From Deltaproteobacteria bacterium (GTDB lineage Bacteria; Myxococcota_A; Polyangia; Nannocystales; Nannocystaceae), in the NCBI GenBank assembly GCA_022601155.1, contig JAHZJA010000556.1, positions 1 to 46,615 on the forward strand: 46,615 bases of DNA, given 5' to 3'. Made by a program: the position numbers and the translations under genes. The notes under the pieces were generated by a model. The model was not told the DNA's origin. It saw only the letters and a program-made list of their open reading frames with translations, and ran no database searches. Positions 34,192 through 42,167 of the stretch are shown here, piece after piece. Position 1 is the first letter of the stretch. Every line of letters starts with the position of its first letter.

Positions 34192-35385
34192 CTACCAGGG
34201 CTGACGCATCTGTGCCGCACGGTTGCGCTCGCGCAGGGCCTCCTCCCGCTGGGCGGCGCTGACCCACCGGGTGTCGGCGGGCATGTGGTCCCGCAGGGAG
34301 GCGAGGGCGACGACGCGCACGGTGGCCGTCGGGGCGCGCCTGCACCCATGCCAGCGGATGAGCAGCATGCCGTCGCGACGCCCGACGGTGTCCAGCCAGT
34401 GGGCGACGCCCGGATCGGCGGGGCTGACCACGGCCCTGAACTTGCCGTCGGCATCGGGACGCGCGGTGTGGCCGTTGAGGGTGGACTGGTGGTGGGTGTA
34501 GTCGAGGGTGCAGGCCAGGTCGTCGGCGAGGTGAACACACCAGTAGCGGCACCCGTCGGGGACGTCGGTCTCGAGCACCAGCGCGTGACCTTCGTCGAGC
34601 GCGAACAGCCCGCGGGTGTAGTGCAGGTGGGGCACGCGGCCGGGCTCGGTGACCGCCCGGGTGTCGACCCGGTTGATGAACCCCGCCTCGCGCCAGCGCT
34701 CCACGATGGGGTGCGCCAGCGACAGCTGCACGTGACTGTCGAGCCACGCGACGGAGCGGCAGAGGCGTTCGAACAGCTGGGGGGCGGTCGGCAGGGGAGG
34801 CCGAGCGGGACGATCGAGGCGCTCGATGGCGAGGCGAGCACTGATCTCCGTACGCCAGTCGTAGTGCCGCTGTCGCACCAGCACGTGGGTCGCCCCGGGA
34901 TCGAGGGCCCACCACGTGCCCTCGTACCCGGGAGGGCGGACGCGGGACAGGACGACCTCCACGCGACCGTCGCGGGTCGCCGGGAGGGCATCGAGGTCGT
35001 GCTCGGCCAGCCCGGGACCCATCGCGCCCGTCCCCAGGGGAACGAGCTGGCCGGAGCCGATCTCCACGCTGACGAAGTGCACTGTGCCCCGGTCTCCGCT
35101 GATGCGATACACCCCGTGCTCGTCGATCGGGGCGACCTGAATGCTGTCGTCGGCGTTCGGGAACTGGCCCCGGAACAGGCCGCTGAAGCGCACCGGGAGC
35201 TGGGGATACTCGGCGTCGTGATGCACGTGCGACAGGTAGCCGGCTCCGAGGTCGCGCAGCATCAGCTGGCACAGGCGGGCGCGGGCGAGGGCGTCGTCGG
35301 GATCGGGGAGTCGGGCGAGGGCATCGTTGCCGATGCGCTCGAGCTCCGACAGCAGCGCGGACCACTCGGTGCGGGGGCTGGTCAT
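34192..35385 (-). CDS. DUF1214-like protein, last gene of the ebo-linked operon
   Basis: 397 residues. The start ATG overlaps the P450 stop as ATGA. The N-terminal part is helical (LLSELERIGNDALARLPDP, then a His-rich GYLSHVHHDAEYPQLP). The middle reads YRISGDRGTVHFVSVEIG and DPGATHVLVRQRHYDWRTE, and the C-terminal part CRYWCVHLADDLACTLDY, VSPADPGVAHWLDTVG, MLLIRWHG. These are the wording of DUF1214-type proteins of unknown biochemical role. No signal peptide. Placed directly after a P450, it may act on or bind the same intermediate. Family assignment is by recognised pattern, and function is open. Confidence 0.78.
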   Translation of the reverse strand: MTSPRTEWSALLSELERIGNDALARLPDPDDALARARLCQLMLRDLGAGYLSHVHHDAEYPQLPVRFSGLFRGQFPNADDSIQVAPIDEHGVYRISGDRGTVHFVSVEIGSGQLVPLGTGAMGPGLAEHDLDALPATRDGRVEVVLSRVRPPGYEGTWWALDPGATHVLVRQRHYDWRTEISARLAIERLDRPARPPLPTAPQLFERLCRSVAWLDSHVQLSLAHPIVERWREAGFINRVDTRAVTEPGRVPHLHYTRGLFALDEGHALVLETDVPDGCRYWCVHLADDLACTLDYTHHQSTLNGHTARPDADGKFRAVVSPADPGVAHWLDTVGRRDGMLLIRWHGCRRAPTATVRVVALASLRDHMPADTRWVSAAQREEALRERNRAAQMRQPW

Positions 35386-36716
35386 GACGCCCGCACCAGA
35401 TGAGCCTCGGTCTGGGACGGGATCGCCTCGATGGCGGGGCCCAGGACCCGCGTGCCGGGCAGTCGGTCCATCTGTAGGCGTCGTCGGCTGCGGGTCGCAG
35501 CGCGGACGAGCGCCGCGACGAAGGTGCTGGCCTCGAGCCAGGTGAGCTGGTGTCCCGCACAGAAGTGAGCGCCGCCGCCGAAGCCGGCCGAGTCTACCGG
35601 GTCGCGCGGTCGACCCAAGTCGGCCCAGCGCCGGGGATCGAAGCGCATCGGGTCGCGGTAGCGCGAGGGATCGGTGAGCAGCGACGGCAGCGGCACGAGC
35701 AGGGTGGTCCCCGGCACGATGGGTCGTCCTGCCACGTGCAGACCCTCGCCCGCCCGCCGCGTCAGCCCGATCATGATCGGTCGCATGCGCATCGCCTCCC
35801 GCAGCAGCCCCGCGAGCAGGGGAAGCTCGGCGAGCGTGGCCGCGGTGCGGGGCAGCGCGTCCATACCGTCGACCTCCGCCGCGACCTCGTCCCACAGCCG
35901 ACGATCGGTGGCGAGGTAGGCGAGCATCCACGTGATGGCCTGCGCGCTGGTGTGCACGCCCGCGGCCAGCAGGTGGCGAAGGTTGTCGAGCAACTCCTCG
36001 TCGGTGAGGCCCTGCTCGGCATCCTGCTGCTCCTGCACCAGCCGGGACAGCAGATCCGTGGCGCCGGGCCGGGACCGGGCCTGCGCGATCCGAACCTCGA
36101 GCTGCGCGTCGATCCAACGCTTGGCCCGCTGCGCGAACCATCGCGGCGTGCCGATTCGCTCGCTGCTCAGCGGGAAGAAGCCCAGGGTGAAGCGCTGGTA
36201 GACCCGCTGCCATTCGGCTGCGTGCCCCGAGTCGATGCCCAGCAGGCCCAGCGCGACCGACATCGTGTACACCCGCGTCACCTCGCTCAGCCGTCCGCCG
36301 CCTCGGGTGAGCATCTGGTCGACGCCGCGGGCGGCGTGGGCATGGACCATCGGAGCCAGCTCCGCCAGCCGGGACAGGCCGCCGAGGAGCGGCCGACGCA
36401 CGCGTCGGTGCTCCTGGCCGTCGAGGGCGGAGATCACCCGGCGACCCAGCAGGTGGGCGTGCTTGCGCGCGAGCGATCGCTGCGCTCGCCGGTGGTCGGT
36501 GGTCATGATGAGGTCCCGGAAGGCCGCCTCGCCGTGGGCGACCAGCGTCCACGAGCTGAACCCCGGGTCCACCCAGAAGAGGTTGCCGTGGGCCTCGGCC
36601 CCGGCCTGGAAGAACCGCCAGGGGTCGCGGTTGATCGCGGGATAGTGACCGAGCACGGGCCAACGCCCCGTCGCGACGGGGAAGCCCTGGCGCCCGGGAT
36701 GAGGGGACGGGCTCAT
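35382..36716 (-). CDS. Cytochrome P450
   Basis: 444 residues. It should hydroxylate or otherwise oxidise a small molecule using electrons from a ferredoxin/reductase pair not found in the window. I-helix oxygen-binding motif LLAAGVHTSAQ, K-helix EAMR (ExxR), then a PERF-like region FDPRRW, and the heme-binding loop FGGGAHFCAG with the axial Cys. The N-terminus lacks a membrane anchor, so it is a soluble bacterial type. The start ATG overlaps the stop of the upstream membrane protein gene by ATGA, and its own stop overlaps the next start the same way, so expression is translationally coupled. It is the most probable oxidative tailoring enzyme of the cluster. The substrate is unknown. Confidence 0.93.
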   Translation of the reverse strand: MSPSPHPGRQGFPVATGRWPVLGHYPAINRDPWRFFQAGAEAHGNLFWVDPGFSSWTLVAHGEAAFRDLIMTTDHRRAQRSLARKHAHLLGRRVISALDGQEHRRVRRPLLGGLSRLAELAPMVHAHAARGVDQMLTRGGGRLSEVTRVYTMSVALGLLGIDSGHAAEWQRVYQRFTLGFFPLSSERIGTPRWFAQRAKRWIDAQLEVRIAQARSRPGATDLLSRLVQEQQDAEQGLTDEELLDNLRHLLAAGVHTSAQAITWMLAYLATDRRLWDEVAAEVDGMDALPRTAATLAELPLLAGLLREAMRMRPIMIGLTRRAGEGLHVAGRPIVPGTTLLVPLPSLLTDPSRYRDPMRFDPRRWADLGRPRDPVDSAGFGGGAHFCAGHQLTWLEASTFVAALVRAATRSRRRLQMDRLPGTRVLGPAIEAIPSQTEAHLVRAS

Positions 36717-37090
36717 CCTTCACCTCCGGTCAGGCCCAGGCCGAACACCACGAGCCCGAGGTGGAGGAACGTCATCCAGAACGAGACGGGCAGGCGGGCG
36801 ACCACGCGCTCCCGGTCGGCGACGATGTCGACCCCGGGGGCGAAGCTGGACCCGAGCAGGGCCAGGTCCATGAGCAACAGCAGAGATCCCGCGAACCAGG
36901 GGCGCCCCAGCGCGAGCAAGGCCAGGCCCATCAGGCCGAGGGCGCAGTTGAGCAGGCCGAAGCGGGCGCAGGTGTGGCGGGCGGCCGTCGGCCAGTACGA
37001 GCAGTAGACGTGGGTGCGGGTGAACTCGGCGGCGAGGCTGCCGAAGCTGGCGGCCAAGGCACAGACGGCGAGGATGATGAAGGCGGTCAT
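36713..37090 (-). CDS. Small four-helix membrane protein A, ebo-linked operon
   Basis: 125 residues. Hydrophobic segments: TAFIILAVCALAASFGSL, LLNCALGLMGLALLAL, GSLLLLMDLALLGSSFAP and FWMTFLHLGLVVFGLGL. It shares a scaffold with the membrane protein at 39439-39831: YWPTAARHTCARFGL matches TWPAHARFHATTLGL, a central Leu-rich helix with Asp and Gly-Ser/Ala-x-x-Ala/Val-Pro follows, and both end with LHLGLV/AHLGIV and a final LT. They are therefore paralogs within one operon. The pattern recalls DUF6640-like small membrane proteins, which is tentative. A transport or membrane-anchoring role is inferred from position. Confidence 0.7.
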   Translation of the reverse strand: MTAFIILAVCALAASFGSLAAEFTRTHVYCSYWPTAARHTCARFGLLNCALGLMGLALLALGRPWFAGSLLLLMDLALLGSSFAPGVDIVADRERVVARLPVSFWMTFLHLGLVVFGLGLTGGEG

Positions 37091-37108
37091 GCTCTCGGAC
37101 TCCTGACG

Positions 37109-38080
37109 TCAGTAGCCGGCCTCGACGTCGACGCGACCGGGGGGCAGCTCGTGGTGTGCGAGCCGGTGCAGGGCTGCCCGCAGCTCGGCCTCGCGGGTGG
37201 CGGCGCTGCTGCGCACCAGGCCCGCGCGGTGGGGGCTCAGCACGACGTTGTCGAGCTGCCAAAAGGGGCGGTGTGCGGGCCAGGTGAGCGCGCGGTCCGT
37301 CGCCTCGTGCGGGAAGTCGTACCAGACGTCGAGCCCCGCGCCGCCGAGGCGGTGACGGAGCAGGGCGTCGTATAGCGCGTCTTCGTCGACGATCTGCGCC
37401 CGCGCGACGTTGACGAGCACGGCCCCTGGAGGTAGCCGGGCGAGGCGGTCGGCGTCGAGCAGCCCCGTGGTCTGCGGGGTCAGGGGCGCGCACACGAACA
37501 GGAGATCCGCGGCGGGCAGCAGATCGTCGAGCGCCCCCGCGGGGTGCAGCTCGATGCCTTCGACCACCTGCGGACGGTCGAGTCGGCGCTGCGTACCCCG
37601 AACCGTGACGCCCAGCGCCTGCAAGGCGGCACCGAGCCGCCGACCGACGTGTCCGCAGCCGACGATCAGGGCCGTGCGTTCGCCGAGCGTGGAGGCACAC
37701 GGCGTACCGAACCGCGGCCGCCAGTCGCCGCCCCGCAGCGCACGGTCCAGCGGGACCACGCGCCGGAGCACGCACAGCGCCAGAGTCAGCGCGAGCTCTG
37801 CGACCGCGGTGGCGTGGTGATGCACGTTGAACACCGGGAGCTCCGGGCGCGCGGCGAGGAGATGGCGGCGGGTGGGAGGCAGCAGTCCGGCGTAGGGCAG
37901 CAGCAAGGCGCGTAGACCCGGAGCGCCGAGCTGAGCCCGGGTCGGCTGTCCGGCGACCAGCACCTGGGTGTGCTGGTCCAGCGGACCGAGAGCCGCCCAC
38001 GGCGAGAGCTTCGCCGCCAGGCTCTCACGCGCCGACGCATCCAGGGTGTCGGCCACGTGGACGCGCAGTGGCGCGCTCAT
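37109..38080 (-). CDS. D-isomer-specific 2-hydroxyacid dehydrogenase family protein
   Basis: 323 residues. Reduces a 2-keto acid to a D-2-hydroxy acid, or the reverse, with NAD(P)H. The dinucleotide-binding Rossmann motif is seen as VGCGHVGRRLG, the substrate and cofactor loop as LLFVCAPLTPQTTGLL, the catalytic Arg in LVNVARAQIVDED and the catalytic His in VLSPHRAG. The stretch GAGLDVWYDFP occupies the place of the common DVFEEEP, so the usual third catalytic residue (Glu) is not obvious there. The N-terminal catalytic-domain half has NVHHHATAVAELALTLAL, typical of the family. The ATG overlaps the stop of the upstream gene (ATGA). It probably processes a keto-acid intermediate of the cluster product. 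Confidence 0.88.
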   Translation of the reverse strand: MSAPLRVHVADTLDASARESLAAKLSPWAALGPLDQHTQVLVAGQPTRAQLGAPGLRALLLPYAGLLPPTRRHLLAARPELPVFNVHHHATAVAELALTLALCVLRRVVPLDRALRGGDWRPRFGTPCASTLGERTALIVGCGHVGRRLGAALQALGVTVRGTQRRLDRPQVVEGIELHPAGALDDLLPAADLLFVCAPLTPQTTGLLDADRLARLPPGAVLVNVARAQIVDEDALYDALLRHRLGGAGLDVWYDFPHEATDRALTWPAHRPFWQLDNVVLSPHRAGLVRSSAATREAELRAALHRLAHHELPPGRVDVEAGY

Positions 38081-38745
38081 GCGATGCCTCCCGGGCACAC
38101 GGGGTTGTGCAGCTGGGTGGGGCAATCGTGACCGTAGTAGGCGTAGCGCAGACGGGCGATGCGCTCGAGCGCGGGACCTCCGGCGATGTAGCGGTGATTC
38201 CACTTGCGGGCGTGCTCCACGTGGGCCTGGCGGGCCGACTCGTGACGCCACGCGTGCGCGACGACCCACGCATCGCGATCGTGCGGACCGTCGGCGGCGA
38301 ACAACAGCCCGTTGCCGGACTCCCCGGCCAGCACGCCGCGCGTCTGCTCGATCGCCTCGCGGTACTGCGCCAGGGAGATCTTCGGCCACATGAACAGAGC
38401 CACGGTGGCCTCGCCGTCGAGCTCGATCCAGCGTCCGCGCGGGTGGGCGTGGACCAGCCCCGGGTAGGTCGCGGTGACCCCACAGCGGAACGCGAAGCTG
38501 GGCCCCTGCAGGTCGTAGCTGCGGGCGAGGTGTTGCCGCACTGCGGCACGACCCATGGCCCGATCGCGGTAGCGACGAAAGTGCACCACGTCCGACCACA
38601 GCTCGAACACCACGAGCTCGCCCTCGCGATGCCCCAGGCTGCGAAACCACAGCCCTGCGGGCTCGGTGTCACCGAAGCGCTCGATGGTGGCGGGGGCATC
38701 GTCGGGATCGATGCCCGGCCAGGAGGTGTAGATGAGCTGGGGCAT
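38077..38745 (-). CDS. Unknown protein, paralog 2 of a tandem pair (alpha/beta-barrel-like)
   Basis: 222 residues from the ATG at 38745. It contains two similar halves, each with a strand-helix-strand look: PAGLWFRSLG...VFELWSDVVHFRRY and then LLFAADGPHDRDAWVVAHAW with SARQAHVEHA. It is clearly related to the neighbouring gene at 38761-39432 (APGLWFRALG, VIELWSDHLHWREQ, AADGPYDEGAWLLMRCW). The pattern suggests a tandem dimeric alpha/beta-barrel fold such as seen in monooxygenase-, EthD- or aldoxime-dehydratase-like proteins, but no family is certain. His, Trp and Asp are conserved between the pair and may line a pocket. The stop overlaps the dehydrogenase start (ATGA). No membrane or signal segment. 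Confidence 0.72.
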   Translation of the reverse strand: MPQLIYTSWPGIDPDDAPATIERFGDTEPAGLWFRSLGHREGELVVFELWSDVVHFRRYRDRAMGRAAVRQHLARSYDLQGPSFAFRCGVTATYPGLVHAHPRGRWIELDGEATVALFMWPKISLAQYREAIEQTRGVLAGESGNGLLFAADGPHDRDAWVVAHAWRHESARQAHVEHARKWNHRYIAGGPALERIARLRYAYYGHDCPTQLHNPVCPGGIA

Positions 38746-38760
38746 GGGTCGCAACGAGGG

Positions 38761-39432
38761 CTAGAGGAATCGACCGGCCCCGAACGGGTTTTCGCTCCCC
38801 GCGGGGCAACCGGGCACGAAGTAGGCGTGGTCGAGCCGCGACTCGAGCAGCAGGCTGGCCTTGTCGGGCTTGCGCAGGTCACCGAGCTGCCGGGCCACGG
38901 CCTCGCGCTCGTCCTCGCGGTCGGCCCAGCACCGCATCAGCAGCCACGCGCCCTCGTCGTAGGGCCCATCGGCGGCACACAGCACGCCCCGGCCTCCGGG
39001 TGCGTCGCCATGCAGGCCGTGCTTGTCGAGCCCCGACTCGTACTTGCTCACGCTGATCCCGGGATAGGCGGCGACGAGCACCCCGCCGCGGCCGTCGAGG
39101 GAAAGCCAGCGTCCCCGCCCGTCCTCGTCAGCCTCCCGCAGGTAGTGGCTGGTGGTCTCGTGGCGGACGCTGTGCCCCGGGCGTGCGACGCCGTGTTGGG
39201 CCTTGGCCTGCTTCACCGAGGCCCGGCTGCGCTCGGCCTCGTGTTGCTCGCGCCAGTGCAGATGATCGGACCACAGCTCGATCACCAGGGTGCCGCCGCC
39301 CGCCTCGGGACGCACGGCCCCGAGCGCGCGAAACCACAGTCCGGGGGCCTCGCTCATACCCAGTCGCTCGTACTGGGTGCGGAACCGACCGGGGGCCAGC
39401 GTGGGCCAGTGCTTGATGTTGACGAAGCTCAT
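38761..39432 (-). CDS. Unknown protein, paralog 1 of a tandem pair (alpha/beta-barrel-like)
   Basis: 223 residues from the ATG at 39432, 6 bp after the upstream membrane protein stop. It begins MSFVNIKHWPTLAPGRF and shows the same two-part plan as its neighbour: APGLWFRALG, VIELWSDHLHWREQHEAE, then VLVAAYPGISVSKYESG and LCAADGPYDEGAWLLMRCWA. It ends with RLDHAYFVPGCPAGSENPFG, parallel to RLRYAYYGHDCPTQLHNPVC in the paralog, so a C-terminal Cys is also shared. It is soluble and cytoplasmic by appearance. No known family is assigned with confidence. The duplication inside the operon suggests a heterodimer or two related steps. Confidence 0.72.
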   Translation of the reverse strand: MSFVNIKHWPTLAPGRFRTQYERLGMSEAPGLWFRALGAVRPEAGGGTLVIELWSDHLHWREQHEAERSRASVKQAKAQHGVARPGHSVRHETTSHYLREADEDGRGRWLSLDGRGGVLVAAYPGISVSKYESGLDKHGLHGDAPGGRGVLCAADGPYDEGAWLLMRCWADREDEREAVARQLGDLRKPDKASLLLESRLDHAYFVPGCPAGSENPFGAGRFL

Positions 39433-39438
39433 CGCGGG

Positions 39439-39831
39439 TCAGGGCTCCAGGGTGAGGGTGAGGCTGATGGCGACCAGGACGATCCCCAGGTGGGCGAGCA
39501 TCGGCCCTCGCACGGGGTCCGGCCCTCGCAGGTCGCGAATGCGGGGGACGACGTCGGCGCCGAGCTCGACGAGATCCACGACCGCGAGCACGGCCAGGGC
39601 GAACAGCAGGGTGGCGCGCTCGGGGGTCGGCAGCTGGGCGACGCACATGCCCGCCACGAGCACGCCCGCGCCGACGTGCGTGAGCCCGAGGGTGGTGGCA
39701 TGGAACCGGGCGTGGGCGGGCCACGTCGGATTGCCGGCCGCGTCCGCACCCAGCGGGGAGCGCAGGCCACCCACGACCAGGGCGACCGTGGCCAGCAGGG
39801 TGGTGACGACGACGATGGTGAGGATGGGCAT
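39439..39831 (-). CDS. Small four-helix membrane protein B, ebo-linked operon
   Basis: 130 residues from the ATG at 39831. Hydrophobic segments: ILTIVVVTTLLATVALVVGG, LTHVGAGVLVAGMCVA, LLFALAVLAVVDLVELGADV and HLGIVLVAISLTLTL. It shares the WP-x-x-AR-F motif and final HLG-x-V pattern with membrane protein A (36713-37090). It follows eboF by 20 bp and precedes the first of the paired unknown proteins by 6 bp, so it is the first of the added genes after the ebo core. Similar weak resemblance to DUF6640-like proteins (tentative). It may partner with EboC in membrane handling of the product. Confidence 0.68.
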   Translation of the reverse strand: MPILTIVVVTTLLATVALVVGGLRSPLGADAAGNPTWPAHARFHATTLGLTHVGAGVLVAGMCVAQLPTPERATLLFALAVLAVVDLVELGADVVPRIRDLRGPDPVRGPMLAHLGIVLVAISLTLTLEP

Positions 39832-39851
39832 GGTGGGTCCCGGGAAGACGA

Positions 39852-41261
39852 TCAGCCCATCGCGCGAAACGGCTGCGCGCGCCGGCCGAAGATGTGATCG
39901 AGGATGACCTGCTTGACCGCGGTGGCCTCGAGCTCGTCCACGTCGGGAACGAGCTCGGGGGTGTTGCTGACGAACAGTGGCCCCGCCTCGGGGCGGTCGG
40001 TTACCCGGCCGTGGGAGCCGCGAACCATGGACGCGTCCATCGGGATCAGGTCCATCAGCACGCGCTGGCGCAGGACCTTGGACCGGAACAGCTTCCCCAG
40101 GACCCGGAGCATCGGCGCCCGGATCTTCGGGTCGATGAACAGCTCGGCGGGGTCGTAGCCGGGCTTGCGATGGATGTCGACGGTGCGCGCGAAGTCGGGG
40201 GCACGCGCGTCGTCGAGCCACCAGTAGTAGCTGAACCACCGGTCGGCGCGGCTTAGCGCCACCAGCTCGCCCGCGCGGGGATGGTCCAGGCCCATCGCAC
40301 GCTTGCCCTCGGCATCGAGCACCTGCTCCACGCCGTCGAGCCCCTGGAGCAGCGCGCGGACCTCGGGAACCCGCTGCGGGTCTTGGACGTAGACGTGGGC
40401 GATCTGGTGGTCGGCGAGGGCGAAGGCCGACGACGCGCCGGGATCGAAGTGCTCCTCGCCCAGTTCCTCGCGGATCGCGATGTGACCCGCCCGTCGCAAG
40501 GCCCGGTTGATGTGAACGGGGCCGTCCACCTTGGTGATCCCGTACTCCGACAGCACGATGACGCGCAGACCCGCGCGCTCGGCCTCGTCGAACACCCGTC
40601 CGCATACCGCATCGATCTCCTGCAGTGCGGTCGCGGCCTGGGGGCTGTCGGGTCCGTGGCGCTGCAGGTCGTAGTCGAGGTGGGGGAGGTAGACCAGGTT
40701 CAGCGTGGGGCGATGGCGTCGCTCGATCAGCAGTGCCGCCTCGGCGATCCATCGCGACGACTTGATGTCGGCCTTGGGACCCCAGAAGTTGAACAGCGGG
40801 AACGGCCCCAGCTCGTTCGTGAGCTCGGTGCGCAGCGGCCCCGGGCTGGTGTGGACGTCGGGGAGCTTGCGACCGTCGGCGCGGTAGATCGGACGAGGCG
40901 TCACCGCCCAGTCGACGTTCGCGTACATGTTGTACCACCAGAACACCTTGGCGCAGGTGAACCGCTCGTCGCGGGCGCGCGCGGTGTCCCACAGCTTCTC
41001 GCCCTGCACCAGCGCGTTGGACTGTCGCCACAGCCAAACCTGCGCCAGGTCGCGGAAGTACCAGCCGTTGCCGACGCAGCCGTGCTCGCGAGGCAGGGCG
41101 CCGGTCACGAAGGTCGCCTGCGCCGAGCAGGTCACGGCCGGGGTCACGGTGCGCAGCGGCAGCCCTCGGCCCTGCTGCACGAACTGCAGCAGGCGCGGGG
41201 TGTGCTCGCCGAGCAACTCCGTCGTCAGGCCGACGACGTTCAGGACGATCGTGCGTTGCAT
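39852..41261 (-). CDS. eboF: EboF: alkaline-phosphatase-fold protein of the ebo cluster
   Basis: 469 residues. Alkaline phosphatase superfamily, nucleotide pyrophosphatase/phosphodiesterase branch. The metal and nucleophile region is TPAVTCSAQATFVTGALP, with Thr as probable nucleophile, followed by the expected GNGWYFRD. Later metal-ligand motifs are HLDYDLQRHGPDS, LSEYGITK, and a His-containing DHQIAHVYV. No signal peptide is visible, so it appears cytoplasmic. It starts 3 bp after the eboB stop. In known ebo clusters this gene accompanies eboA-E; its biochemical substrate is not established. The identity is supported more by its neighbours than by the domain alone. Confidence 0.85.
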   Translation of the reverse strand: MQRTIVLNVVGLTTELLGEHTPRLLQFVQQGRGLPLRTVTPAVTCSAQATFVTGALPREHGCVGNGWYFRDLAQVWLWRQSNALVQGEKLWDTARARDERFTCAKVFWWYNMYANVDWAVTPRPIYRADGRKLPDVHTSPGPLRTELTNELGPFPLFNFWGPKADIKSSRWIAEAALLIERRHRPTLNLVYLPHLDYDLQRHGPDSPQAATALQEIDAVCGRVFDEAERAGLRVIVLSEYGITKVDGPVHINRALRRAGHIAIREELGEEHFDPGASSAFALADHQIAHVYVQDPQRVPEVRALLQGLDGVEQVLDAEGKRAMGLDHPRAGELVALSRADRWFSYYWWLDDARAPDFARTVDIHRKPGYDPAELFIDPKIRAPMLRVLGKLFRSKVLRQRVLMDLIPMDASMVRGSHGRVTDRPEAGPLFVSNTPELVPDVDELEATAVKQVILDHIFGRRAQPFRAMG

Positions 41262-41264
41262 CGC

Positions 41265-42167
41265 TCAGGCCTCGGGCGCGCGGTCGAGGTCGACCCGCGG
41301 GGTCTGGCCGCGGAGGACCGAGTTGCCCTCCCACAGGTCGCGCTGGTCGATGCGGGGCAGCGCCTGCACCTCCTGCAGATCGAGGCGGCCGCTCTGCGCG
41401 AAGAACCGCACCGGGTTGTTCCAGAACACCTCGGTGAGGGCGGCCTCGTCCAGGCCGTCACGCTGCATCTGGGCCACGGTCTTGGGCACACCGAGGGGAT
41501 CGCTGACCCCCCAGTCTGCCGCGCTGTTGACGAGGATGCGGTCGGTCCCGTGCTTGCGGACGATCTCGGACATCCGCGCGGGGCTCATCTTGGTCTCGGG
41601 ATAGATGGTGTGACCCGCCCAGGCTCCGGCGTCGAGCACCATGCCCACCGTCTGCTCGGTGTTGTGGTCGATGAGGGCCAGCTCCATGGGAAAGTCGAGC
41701 TCGCGGAGCAGAGCCAGGGTCTGCTCGGTGCCCGTGACCTTGTCGCGATGGGGGGTGTGGATCAGCGCGGGCAGCCCCAGCTCCTTGGCCAGCCGCAGCT
41801 GGGCTCCGAAGTAGTGGATCTCGTTCTCCGTCATGTCGTCGAAGCCGATCTCGCCCACGCCGAGCACCCCGTCCTTCTCGAGGTAGACAGGCAGCAGGTC
41901 CATGACCTCGTCCGCGAGCCGTCGGTCGTTGGACTCCTTGGGGTTGAGGCCCAGGGTGCAAAAGTGGTGGATCCCGAATTGGCTGGCTCGGAACCGCTCC
42001 CAGCCGAGCAGCGACAGGTAGTAGTCCTCGAACGACCCGGCGTGGGTACGGGGTTGGCCGAGCCAGAACGCAGGCTCGATGATCGCGGCGACGCCCGCCT
42101 CGGCCATGGCCTGATAGTCGTCCGTGGTGCGGGAGGTCATGTGGATGTGGGGATCGAAGAGCTTCAT
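41265..42167 (-). CDS. eboB: EboB: TatD-like metal-dependent hydrolase of the ebo cluster
   Basis: 300 residues. TIM-barrel amidohydrolase. The metal-binding DPHIHM near residues 5-10 is followed by GVGEIGFDD (metal-ligand Glu), ALIHTPHRD and LIDHNTEQTV, with the final Asp in NSAADWGVSDP. Its start codon overlaps the eboA stop as ATGA, so the two are translationally coupled. TatD-type enzymes hydrolyse phosphodiester or amide substrates, but the EboB substrate is unknown. The full-length protein with all metal ligands suggests an active enzyme. Confidence 0.85.
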   Translation of the reverse strand: MKLFDPHIHMTSRTTDDYQAMAEAGVAAIIEPAFWLGQPRTHAGSFEDYYLSLLGWERFRASQFGIHHFCTLGLNPKESNDRRLADEVMDLLPVYLEKDGVLGVGEIGFDDMTENEIHYFGAQLRLAKELGLPALIHTPHRDKVTGTEQTLALLRELDFPMELALIDHNTEQTVGMVLDAGAWAGHTIYPETKMSPARMSEIVRKHGTDRILVNSAADWGVSDPLGVPKTVAQMQRDGLDEAALTEVFWNNPVRFFAQSGRLDLQEVQALPRIDQRDLWEGNSVLRGQTPRVDLDRAPEA

